A model generated the notes under the pieces. The model saw only the letters and a program-made list of their open reading frames with translations, had not been told where the DNA came from and ran no database searches. Shown here piece after piece: positions 1 to 7,519 of a stretch of 64,000 nt of DNA (position 1 is the stretch's first letter; every line of letters starts with the position of its first letter). The DNA is from Ruania alkalisoli (GTDB lineage Bacteria; Actinomycetota; Actinomycetes; Actinomycetales; Beutenbergiaceae): positions 4,311,581 to 4,375,580 of the forward strand of contig NZ_CP063169.1 of assembly GCF_014960965.1 (NCBI RefSeq), given 5' to 3'. The position numbers and the translations under genes are program-made.

Positions 1-279
1 TGGAACCGGCGCTCCGGGTACCGCGCCGAGGGCGATGCCGAGTACCCGATCGTCGGTGACGCGGGTGGCCACGGGGATGCCGACCAGCGCACGATCGCCG
101 AGTTCCTCGACTTCGCCGCCCACGGGGGCACCACTGCCACGTCGCCGGTGGCCGCACGGAACGCCGTCGCCACCGCGGTAGCCGCCACCGAGTCGCTCCG
201 CGCGGGTTCCCTCCCGCGGGACGTCCCACCCCTGGATCCAGCCATCGCCTCCTTCTTCGACGGAAAGGCCACCTCGTGA
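1..279 (+). CDS. C-terminal part of a Gfo/Idh/MocA-family oxidoreductase
   Basis: The reading frame is open from the first base to a TGA at 277-279 and gives 92 residues; the N-terminus lies outside the window. The residues ending in GGHGDADQRTIAEFLDF, followed by a TSPVAAR-like stretch and ESLR, match the usual C-terminal end of Gfo/Idh/MocA dehydrogenases, where the GGHGGAD turn precedes the last helices. The stop overlaps the GTG start of the next gene, so it is co-transcribed with two further members of the family. The Rossmann domain is not visible, so cofactor and substrate cannot be judged. Confidence 0.75.
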   Translation, partial: WNRRSGYRAEGDAEYPIVGDAGGHGDADQRTIAEFLDFAAHGGTTATSPVAARNAVATAVAATESLRAGSLPRDVPPLDPAIASFFDGKATS

Positions 280-1271
280 ACCAACCCGACCCGCTGCGTG
301 TGGGACTGATCGGCGCCGGAGGTATCGCCGGCGTGCACGCCCCCGCATGGCGCAGCCTCGGCGCCGACCTCGTGGTGTACTCCCTGCACGGAGCGACTGA
401 GCTCGCAGACCGCTACGGCGCCACCGCCGCCGATTCCCTCGACGATCTGCTCGCGCAGGTGGACGTGGTGGGCATCCTCACCCCCACTGCCACGCACGCC
501 GAGATCGCCCTGGCCGCGATCGCCGCAGGCAAGCACGTGGTGTGCGAGAAGCCGCTGGCCCGCACCGCCGACCTGGCGCAGCAGATCGTCGATGCCGCCG
601 ATCAGGCCGGTGTGCGGCTGTTTCCGGCACATGTGGTGCGGTACTTCCCCGCCTATGCCGCCGCCCATGCGTCCGTGATGGCGGGGCGGATCGGACAGGT
701 GGCGGTAAGCCGGTTCCGCCGCGCGAGCGCGGCCCCGGCCTCGCCGTGGTTCTTCGACGAGGCCGTCTCGGGAGGGATCGTCATGGATCAGATGATCCAC
801 GATCTCGATCAGGCGGTCTGGTTCTCCGGCACAGTCACCCAGGTCTTTGCCCGCTCGGTCACGCGTACCGACGACGGCGTCCGGACTGCGAGCGCGACCG
901 TCACCCTCACGCATGGTTCCGGTGCGATCAGCCATGTGCACGGGGTGTGGGGGCATGCGCACCTGCCGTTCTCCTCCTCGTTCGAGATCGCCGGCAGTGA
1001 GGGGCTGCTGCGGCACGACTCGGCCCGGGAGGATGCCGTGCGACTGCACCTGCCCCCGACGCCGGGAGGCGGGTATCTGCCGGAGGTGGATGTGATGGAC
1101 AGTCCGTACACGGCAGAGATCGTGGACTTCGCGGCTGCGCTTCGGGAGGGGCGTGAGGCAACGGTGACCGGTGCGGACGGGGTACATGCCGTGCGGTTGG
1201 CGGAGGCGGCGAACGAGTCGATCCGCACCGGCGCCGTGGTCGAGATCGAGACGCAGGAGGCACTCCGATGA
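276..1271 (+). CDS. Gfo/Idh/MocA-family NAD(P)-dependent oxidoreductase
   Basis: This is a 331-residue protein with an N-terminal Rossmann fold (GLIGAGGIAGVHAPAW near residues 10-25) and the family EKP motif at about 91-93, whose lysine normally takes part in catalysis. The MDQMIHDLDQ segment near 170-180 supplies the conserved Asp/His region of the C-terminal domain. Members oxidise or reduce hydroxyl groups of sugars, inositols and related polyols in the cytoplasm. The GTG start overlaps the preceding stop (GTGA), and its own stop overlaps the next gene. Three paralogues in a row suggest stepwise redox processing of a sugar acid or a glycoside. The exact substrate is unknown. Confidence 0.85.
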   Translation: MNQPDPLRVGLIGAGGIAGVHAPAWRSLGADLVVYSLHGATELADRYGATAADSLDDLLAQVDVVGILTPTATHAEIALAAIAAGKHVVCEKPLARTADLAQQIVDAADQAGVRLFPAHVVRYFPAYAAAHASVMAGRIGQVAVSRFRRASAAPASPWFFDEAVSGGIVMDQMIHDLDQAVWFSGTVTQVFARSVTRTDDGVRTASATVTLTHGSGAISHVHGVWGHAHLPFSSSFEIAGSEGLLRHDSAREDAVRLHLPPTPGGGYLPEVDVMDSPYTAEIVDFAAALREGREATVTGADGVHAVRLAEAANESIRTGAVVEIETQEALR

Positions 1272-2275
1272 CGCTCACCGTGGGAATCCTCTCCTTCGCG
1301 CACCCGCACGTCCACGGCTACGCCGCCGCCCTCGCCGGGCAGGGCGTACGGGTGATCGGCACCGACACCGGCACGCCCGACCCGGGCACCATCCGCGGCG
1401 CGGACCTGGCCGCGCAGCTGGGCATCACCTACGCCGAGGACGTGGCGAGCCTGCTGGCCGAGGCGCCGGACGCCGTCGTGATCTGCTCGGAGAACTCACG
1501 CCATCGCGAGCTCACCGAACAGGCCCTGGCGGCCGGGGCGCACGTGCTGTGCGAGAAGCCGCTGGCCACCTCCGACGAGGATGCTGCGGCGATGGTGGCC
1601 GCGGCCGAACGGGCCGGGCGGATCCTGATGACGGCCTACCCGGTGCGGTTCGCGCCGACGTTCGCCGATCTGGTGGCGCGGTGCCGGGCGGGGCAGCTCG
1701 GGCAGATCCTCGCGGTGGTGGGCACGAACAACGGGAAGATGCCCCGGCCCGGCGAACGCTCCTGGTTCACCGACCCGGCGCGGTCCGGTGGTGGGGCGCT
1801 GATGGATCACGTGGTGCATGTGGCCGACCTGCTGGACGAGTTGCTCGGCGAACCGGCCGAGAATGTGCACGCGGTCACAAACCAGATTCTGCATGCGGGC
1901 ACCGGGGTGGAGACCGGTGGGGTGGTGTCGGTCGCCTACCCCAGCGGGGTGATCGCGCAGATCGACTGTTCCTGGTCGGTACCGGACTCAGCACCCACCT
2001 GGGGTGGTCTCACACTGGAGGTGCACGGCACACGAGGCTCGATGCGGATCGACCCGTTCGCCGGGCACGTGGCCGGCTATGACGCCGAGGGCGCGGTGTG
2101 GCAGCCGTACGGGCCTGACCTGGATGCGCGGATGATCGCGACGTTCCTGGACGCGGTGCGCACCGGGACCCGACCCCAACCGGACGGCGGGGTCGGGGCT
2201 CGTACCCTCGCGATCGTGACGGCGGCGCAGCGGTCGGTCGCGTCGGGACGCCCCGAACCCACCCACCTCCACTGA
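1268..2275 (+). CDS. Gfo/Idh/MocA-family oxidoreductase
   Basis: This 335-residue protein has the EKPLA motif at about 96-100 and the downstream MDHVVHVADLLDELLG segment typical of the family. The N-terminus reads VGILSFAHPHVHGYA instead of a canonical GxGxxG, a variant found in sugar-processing members, so nucleotide binding may be somewhat different. The ATG overlaps the stop of the upstream paralogue (ATGA). It is the last gene of the plus-strand operon and converges with the binding-protein gene on the other strand. Confidence 0.83.
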   Translation: MTLTVGILSFAHPHVHGYAAALAGQGVRVIGTDTGTPDPGTIRGADLAAQLGITYAEDVASLLAEAPDAVVICSENSRHRELTEQALAAGAHVLCEKPLATSDEDAAAMVAAAERAGRILMTAYPVRFAPTFADLVARCRAGQLGQILAVVGTNNGKMPRPGERSWFTDPARSGGGALMDHVVHVADLLDELLGEPAENVHAVTNQILHAGTGVETGGVVSVAYPSGVIAQIDCSWSVPDSAPTWGGLTLEVHGTRGSMRIDPFAGHVAGYDAEGAVWQPYGPDLDARMIATFLDAVRTGTRPQPDGGVGARTLAIVTAAQRSVASGRPEPTHLH

Positions 2276-2371
2276 AATCACACGTCGAATTGGTTGTGGG
2301 GAGCTCTGGTTGGGCCCGTCCCGGTAGCCAAATCGTCGTTTGATCTCGGCAGCACCGGCGGGTCGGAACTG
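2276..2371. other. Short convergent intergenic region
   Basis: This gap separates the end of the oxidoreductase operon from the end of the minus-strand binding-protein gene. I see no strong hairpin or open frame with coding character here. Confidence 0.5.
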
Positions 2372-3673
2372 TCACCAGCCGTCGAGGTCAAGCTGGCGAG
2401 CCTGGTTCTCCACATCACGGTCATAGTTGGCTGCGGCCTCCTCAGCGCTCCGAATCCCGGAACCCACCTCGACCGTGATGTTGGCCAAGTTGGGCCCCTT
2501 GATCGGGGAGAGAAACTCCAGCGCGGGGGCCGTGTTGCCCTCATCGACGTACGCCTGGACGTCCTGCAGCAACGGGGTGACGTCGTCAGGCAGCTCGCAG
2601 GAGTTCGCATACGGTCCGCTCGGCGCCCCGGTTTCGTTGAAGATGTCGCACGCGTCCGAGGTGTTGAGGAAGGTCAGCAACTGCAGAGCAGCCGTACGCT
2701 CTTCCCCCTCCGCGGCGGCCGCCACGTAGGTCGCATCAGGCTGCCAGATCGTCGCCGACGTGTGTTGCGCGCTGTCAGCCGGGAGGGCCATGAACCGCAG
2801 GTCCTCGACGGCGTCCGGCGAGTTGGCCGTGATGGTGTCCAGAACCGTGGTCAGGATCGGATAGTGGGCACCGGTGCCGTCAGCCACCATCATGGCGCCA
2901 TCTTCGAACGTGGCCGAGGGGAAGTCGACGTTGAAGTAGCCGGCCTCGTATGCCTCCTGGAGGTGCCGGAATCCGGCGAGGGCGGGCTCTTCGGCGTAGA
3001 ACCTGGAGTGTGCGGTGTACTCCTGTGCCCACTGCGGATCCTGCGCGTGGACATTCGCGAAGTCGCCGAGGACGAACAGCTGGCTGGTCCACGGGTCGGC
3101 GTAGGTCTGGATGATCGGGACATATCCAGCAGCGGCGATCTGCTCGTTGTTCGCCATGAAGGCGTCCCACGACTGCGGTACCTCCAGGCCCAGCTCGTCG
3201 TAGACCGGCTGGCTGTAGACGATGCCGCCGGCGAGGGAGGTGCCGAACGGGGCTCCATAGACACCATTCTCGGTACTGACAACGGATCGGAAATCCTCGG
3301 TCAGATCGTCGATCCAGGTTTCCCCGGACAGGTCGACCAGCGTGGCGTCCGGGTTGAGCGCCTGCAGCAGCGAGCCTGAGTTGTAGGTGAACACTTCGGC
3401 CATCTCCCCGGTGGCGAGGCGGGTCTTGACGACGTTGACCCCGTCGTCGCCGCTGGGCCGGGTGTCATGGTTGACGACGATCCCGGAGTGCGTCGCCTCG
3501 AACTCCTCGATCAGGGCGGCGGCCAGCTCCGACGTCTGCTCGTCGCTGCTGGTCAGCCAGGTGATCTCGATGGTGCCGTCCTCACTTTGATGGGAGGAAC
3601 AGGCGGCCGCGGCAGCCAGGCTGACGGCAGTTGCGAGAGCCCCGAGGGGTTTCGGCGTGAGGATCCTGGTCAT
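2372..3673 (-). CDS. Extracellular solute-binding lipoprotein, ABC sugar type (family 1)
   Basis: The 433-residue product starts with a basic N-terminus, a hydrophobic stretch and a lipobox ending AAAAC (Cys about residue 25), so it should be lipid-anchored outside the membrane. The mature part (ITWLTSSDEQTSELAAALIEEFEATHSGI) is typical of family 1 sugar-binding proteins of CUT1 importers. It is the last gene of the minus-strand sulfatase operon, 56 bp after the preceding sulfatase. No CUT1 permease or ATPase is present in the window, so either its partners are encoded elsewhere or it serves another transporter. Sugar specificity is inferred only from context. Confidence 0.85.
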   Translation of the reverse strand: MTRILTPKPLGALATAVSLAAAAACSSHQSEDGTIEITWLTSSDEQTSELAAALIEEFEATHSGIVVNHDTRPSGDDGVNVVKTRLATGEMAEVFTYNSGSLLQALNPDATLVDLSGETWIDDLTEDFRSVVSTENGVYGAPFGTSLAGGIVYSQPVYDELGLEVPQSWDAFMANNEQIAAAGYVPIIQTYADPWTSQLFVLGDFANVHAQDPQWAQEYTAHSRFYAEEPALAGFRHLQEAYEAGYFNVDFPSATFEDGAMMVADGTGAHYPILTTVLDTITANSPDAVEDLRFMALPADSAQHTSATIWQPDATYVAAAAEGEERTAALQLLTFLNTSDACDIFNETGAPSGPYANSCELPDDVTPLLQDVQAYVDEGNTAPALEFLSPIKGPNLANITVEVGSGIRSAEEAAANYDRDVENQARQLDLDGW

Positions 3674-3729
3674 CGGTGACCCTTCCTGTCGATAGTGGAG
3701 GACGGCGGGCCGTCATGGTGCCGGAGCTG

Positions 3730-5139
3730 TCAGTCGTGCACGCTTCCCGCGAGCTTGCGTCCGTCGAGCAGTTGCGTGCGCACCCAGTCGTTGTCGACGG
3801 TGCGGTCACCGTCGGCCAACAAGTCGTCGTACAGCTGACGCCGCAGACCGGCCAGCACAGCGCTCGCGGAACTGTCACCGATGCGGTTGTCGAGCTCGTC
3901 GGGATCACTGTGAAGGTCGTACAGCTCGTCGACGTCCGTCGGATTCCAGATGTACTTCCACCGTCGGTCCCGGATCATCCGCTGGACGTAGAGGCCGAAC
4001 TGCTGCCCGTTGTAGGTGCTCACCACGTGATCTCGCGCGGAGAGAGCCTCGTTGACGTGCCATCGGCCGCCGTCGGGTTCGACCAGAGGTGCGCCGTGGG
4101 TGGGCGTGCCGTCATCGCCGAGCACGCGGTAGAGCAGGGTGGCCAGATCGAGCGTGTTGTGCACGAACGCATCATTGATCTCCCCGGCGGGCACTGTGCC
4201 CGGCCAGGAGAGCACGAGTGGAACGCGAACGACGTCGTCGTACATCACGTGGTGCTTGTCGATCATCCGATGGGAGCCGCACATGTCCCCGTGATCACTG
4301 GTGTAGATCACGAGCGTGTCCTCGAGCTGGCCCGTCTCGGCGATCGTGGTCATGATGCGGCCGATGGCGGCATCCATCTGGGTGATGCTCGCGTAGTACC
4401 GCGACACCATCGGCGCCCAGTCCTCCCAGGTGAAGTTCTCTACGCCCCAGCTGTGGAGCTGCTGACGCTGGATGTAGGGCTTGCCGGCAAACGACTCCGC
4501 AAAGCTCCCCCACGGCGGGATCTCACGAGCCGGGTACTGATCGGCGAACTCGGCAGTCGGCTGGCACGGCAGATGCGGCTCGACGAAGTCCACCCGGACG
4601 TGCCACGGCTGCCGAGTACTGCGGGTGATGAACTCCGCGGCACGGTCGGCCGACCAGTGCGTCCTGCTGTCCTCGGTGGGCACGGGGTCGATGCCACCGA
4701 ACCACCCGCCGTCGACGTGCGCCCCGGGGTGACGATGCGCCCGCCGCTGGTCATAGGCCTCCAGCGGGACGTACTCGTCGTACCCGAAGTCCCGTGGATC
4801 GGCATCGGCGTGGACGTGCCATTTTCCGATGTACCGACTCCGGTAGCCACGGGATGGGAGGAGTCGGGACCAGGTCATCGCCCCGGGGTCGAGCTGTGTG
4901 CCCTTCGGGCCGAGGTCGTAGTTCCACAGTCCGCCGACGTACTCCGGCCGCAAGCCGGTCAGGAGCGACTGTCGGGCCGGCACGCACAGTGGGATCGGGG
5001 TGAAAGCGCTGTCGAATCGAGTGCCGGATCGGGCGAGCGCATCGAGGGTGGGAGTGCGCACCGGGCAACGTTGCGCGTACCCGGCGCAGTCCCACCGGTG
5101 CTGGTCAGAGACGATGAGCAGGATGTTCGGGGAGGTCAC
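3730..5139 (-). CDS. Cysteine-type sulfatase (arylsulfatase family)
   Basis: A 469-residue S1-family sulfatase. The N-terminal NILLIVSDQHRWD supplies the first metal ligands, and LCVPARQSLLTG (Cys about residue 52) is the CxPxR signature in which the Cys is converted to formylglycine. A second metal site, YTSDHGDMCGSH, lies in the middle of the protein. The protein begins directly at MTSPNILL with no signal peptide, which implies cytoplasmic desulfation of an imported substrate. It lies between a Tat-exported protein and the sugar-binding lipoprotein. The substrate linkage cannot be read from sequence. Confidence 0.92.
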   Translation of the reverse strand: MTSPNILLIVSDQHRWDCAGYAQRCPVRTPTLDALARSGTRFDSAFTPIPLCVPARQSLLTGLRPEYVGGLWNYDLGPKGTQLDPGAMTWSRLLPSRGYRSRYIGKWHVHADADPRDFGYDEYVPLEAYDQRRAHRHPGAHVDGGWFGGIDPVPTEDSRTHWSADRAAEFITRSTRQPWHVRVDFVEPHLPCQPTAEFADQYPAREIPPWGSFAESFAGKPYIQRQQLHSWGVENFTWEDWAPMVSRYYASITQMDAAIGRIMTTIAETGQLEDTLVIYTSDHGDMCGSHRMIDKHHVMYDDVVRVPLVLSWPGTVPAGEINDAFVHNTLDLATLLYRVLGDDGTPTHGAPLVEPDGGRWHVNEALSARDHVVSTYNGQQFGLYVQRMIRDRRWKYIWNPTDVDELYDLHSDPDELDNRIGDSSASAVLAGLRRQLYDDLLADGDRTVDNDWVRTQLLDGRKLAGSVHD

Positions 5140-5210
5140 GGCGCCCTTCAGTGATCGAGATGGTGGGCGTGGACCCAGCAGAAGGTGCCGCGTGGGTCCA
5201 CGCCCCGGGA

Positions 5211-6368
5211 CTACCGGCGCCGGGCGGCCGCACCCCTCGCCAACTCGCGGAAGACCCGCATCTGGCTGGCGCCTTCGGGCGGGAGCGGCCCGAGATCGTC
5301 CGGGGTGGAGTGGTCCGGATAGGGGTGGAACGGCCAGAGGATGTACCGATCCGCCGCACCCCCGTGATCGACATAGGTCGCGATCCCTTCCAGGACCAGG
5401 CGCCGGAACTCGTTGTTGCTCACCCGACCGGCACGCCCATCAGTGCACTGGATCCCATAGGTGATTCCGAGGCTCTTCGCGTACTGCTCGACCTCGATCA
5501 TCTTCTCCCAGGTCATCACCCCACTCGGGCTCTCGAGTTCCAGACGCGGATGCTCGAACGGCTTATCGAAGTGAATGAAGTCCAGCTCGTGCCCCGCCGA
5601 ACGCAACTCGCTCTGCACCCAGGCCCAGGTCTCCCGCCACGGCGGATGAATCTCGGGATTGGTGAGCGGAGTGATCAAACCGATCCGCACACCAGGGAAC
5701 TCACCTCTGACCTGATCGTTGAACTCCACCACATCCTGGATACGACGCTCCATCGAATAGCCCAGAAACCTGCCCGGACCCGGCTTGCTCAACACGCTCT
5801 GCAACATGATGTCCGTCAGGTTGAACCCGGCTGCGCGTATCTGGCGTAGGTTGCTGATCGTGGCCGAGAAGTCCGGCGGCCCGTCCGGAACCTCGCCGGT
5901 CTCCTTGTAGGTGTGCCACCACCACGTCGTCGCCTGGGTGACGTTGAAGGCGAAGTTCATATCGGCGTGGGCCGCCGCCATCTTGTCGAGGACTGCCGGT
6001 TCGAACTTCACCTCGTCCGCGTAGTTGTCGCCGGCGCCGAGCTGGCCGAAGGCAAAGGTGTGCATCGCGCGGCGAGCATGCTTCCAGGTGTCGAGGCTGT
6101 CATACCGGGACTCAAGGTCGGGTGGGGCTGCCCCACCGCCCTGGCCGAGGTTGTTGTCCTGATACCAGAACTCCGGCAGTCGTTCCGACGCGTCAGTTGC
6201 CGCGCCGTTGACGGCGGAAGCGTGTGGAGCGTTCAGCGATCCGGCGGCCAAGGCGCCCGCCAACGCCACACCTCCCGTAGCGAGAGCTTGGCGCCGGGTC
6301 GGTCCTCGGTCGTTACATGTCGCTCGTGACGTCGTCGTCATCTCTTCTCCTTGGGTGTGGGTTGTCAT
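5211..6368 (-). CDS. Tat-exported protein of an unrecognised family, copy 1 (putative polysaccharide-active enzyme)
   Basis: This 385-residue protein has a twin-arginine signal (RRQALATGGVALAGALAAG, near residues 25-45) and an Ala-rich cleavage region. The mature part starts with PEFWYQDNNLGQGGG. The C-terminal half has strand-like segments (RIGLITP, LDFIHFDKPFEHP, ITYGIQCTD, YILWPFHPYP) with acidic, His and Trp residues at their ends, which resembles a TIM-barrel glycosidase; that fold is my inference. I do not recognise the family. Its ATG overlaps the stop of the adjacent paralogue by 4 bp. Residues from about 180 to 375 are identical, also in DNA, to the paralogue. An internal ATG nine codons downstream is an alternative start. 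Confidence 0.8.
   Translation of the reverse strand: MTTHTQGEEMTTTSRATCNDRGPTRRQALATGGVALAGALAAGSLNAPHASAVNGAATDASERLPEFWYQDNNLGQGGGAAPPDLESRYDSLDTWKHARRAMHTFAFGQLGAGDNYADEVKFEPAVLDKMAAAHADMNFAFNVTQATTWWWHTYKETGEVPDGPPDFSATISNLRQIRAAGFNLTDIMLQSVLSKPGPGRFLGYSMERRIQDVVEFNDQVRGEFPGVRIGLITPLTNPEIHPPWRETWAWVQSELRSAGHELDFIHFDKPFEHPRLELESPSGVMTWEKMIEVEQYAKSLGITYGIQCTDGRAGRVSNNEFRRLVLEGIATYVDHGGAADRYILWPFHPYPDHSTPDDLGPLPPEGASQMRVFRELARGAAARRR
5245..5831. repeat. 587-bp exact duplicate, copy in Tat gene 1
   Basis: Read base by base, this block is identical to 6420-7006 at an offset of 1175 bp. Sequence on both sides diverges abruptly. It encodes the C-terminal half of the Tat-exported protein. Confidence 0.92.
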
Positions 6369-7477
6369 TGCGTCTGGTTGGCTCGGGGCGCGTGTTGCGC
6401 GGCGGCGCCCGCCGCGATCTCGCGGAAGACCCGCATCTGGCTGGCGCCTTCGGGCGGGAGCGGCCCGAGATCGTCCGGGGTGGAGTGGTCCGGATAGGGG
6501 TGGAACGGCCAGAGGATGTACCGATCCGCCGCACCCCCGTGATCGACATAGGTCGCGATCCCTTCCAGGACCAGGCGCCGGAACTCGTTGTTGCTCACCC
6601 GACCGGCACGCCCATCAGTGCACTGGATCCCATAGGTGATTCCGAGGCTCTTCGCGTACTGCTCGACCTCGATCATCTTCTCCCAGGTCATCACCCCACT
6701 CGGGCTCTCGAGTTCCAGACGCGGATGCTCGAACGGCTTATCGAAGTGAATGAAGTCCAGCTCGTGCCCCGCCGAACGCAACTCGCTCTGCACCCAGGCC
6801 CAGGTCTCCCGCCACGGCGGATGAATCTCGGGATTGGTGAGCGGAGTGATCAAACCGATCCGCACACCAGGGAACTCACCTCTGACCTGATCGTTGAACT
6901 CCACCACATCCTGGATACGACGCTCCATCGAATAGCCCAGAAACCTGCCCGGACCCGGCTTGCTCAACACGCTCTGCAACATGATGTCCGTCAGGTTGAA
7001 CCCGGCGGAGACCAGATCACGCAGTTCATTGATCGTTCTGGTGAAGTTCGGGCGCCCCGGCGGAATCTCTCCCGTCTGGCGGTAGTACCCCCACCACCAC
7101 GTGGTCGCCTGCGTCACGTTGTAGGCGAAGTGCTGGTCTGCGTGTGCGGCCGCCATCGAGGCCAGGAGGGTCGGATCGTCACGGAGCCCCTGCTTGATGA
7201 GGGCGTTCTGGCCGATGGAGAAGGTGTGCATACGATCCCGGGCCTTGTCCCAGGCCGCCAGGTCGTCGTAGCGAGCCCGGAAGTCAGGCGGAACTCCGCC
7301 GCCCTGGCCGAGGTTGTTGTCCTGATACCAGAACTCCGGCACGCTGTCGGTCTGCGAGGCTGCGCGTGCAGACGTCGCCACGGACGGGGACGCCGTCGCC
7401 ATACCGACCGCCGCCGCGCCTATCGTGGCGCCCGCGGTCGCAATGACCTGCCGCCTGCTGAGTGCATGCGTGTTCAT
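6365..7477 (-). CDS. Tat-exported protein of an unrecognised family, copy 2
   Basis: A 370-residue paralogue of the neighbouring gene. It starts with a Tat signal (SRRQVIATAGATIGAAAVGMA) and the same PEFWYQDNNLGQGGG opening. The region between about residues 55 and 157 differs from copy 1 (for example PPGRPNFTRTINELRDL), while residues about 158 to 353 are identical. It follows a sulfatase gene in the operon and overlaps copy 1 by 4 bp, so the two are made together. Export with sulfatases and a rhamnosidase nearby suggests a role in attacking a sulfated polymer outside the cell, but no catalytic residues can be assigned with confidence. Confidence 0.8.
   Translation of the reverse strand: MNTHALSRRQVIATAGATIGAAAVGMATASPSVATSARAASQTDSVPEFWYQDNNLGQGGGVPPDFRARYDDLAAWDKARDRMHTFSIGQNALIKQGLRDDPTLLASMAAAHADQHFAYNVTQATTWWWGYYRQTGEIPPGRPNFTRTINELRDLVSAGFNLTDIMLQSVLSKPGPGRFLGYSMERRIQDVVEFNDQVRGEFPGVRIGLITPLTNPEIHPPWRETWAWVQSELRSAGHELDFIHFDKPFEHPRLELESPSGVMTWEKMIEVEQYAKSLGITYGIQCTDGRAGRVSNNEFRRLVLEGIATYVDHGGAADRYILWPFHPYPDHSTPDDLGPLPPEGASQMRVFREIAAGAAAQHAPRANQTQ
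6420..7006. repeat. 587-bp exact duplicate, copy in Tat gene 2
   Basis: Partner of the block at 5245-5831. No synonymous difference was seen, which points to recent gene conversion or partial duplication. Confidence 0.92.
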
Positions 7478-7519
7478 TCGATTCCTCCTGTGTCTCCGTT
7501 GATCAGGCAGGTGCCCGTG

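Noticed and set aside
3676-5154. Long open frame on the plus strand
   Set aside because: Antisense to the sulfatase at 3730-5139, which has clear motifs; the plus frame has none and is a GC-rich shadow.
7468-7485. GGAATCGAATGA resembling the LacI-type sites
   Set aside because: Ten of twelve bases match, but the similarity comes from the ribosome site and start codon of the Tat gene and lies inside an operon.
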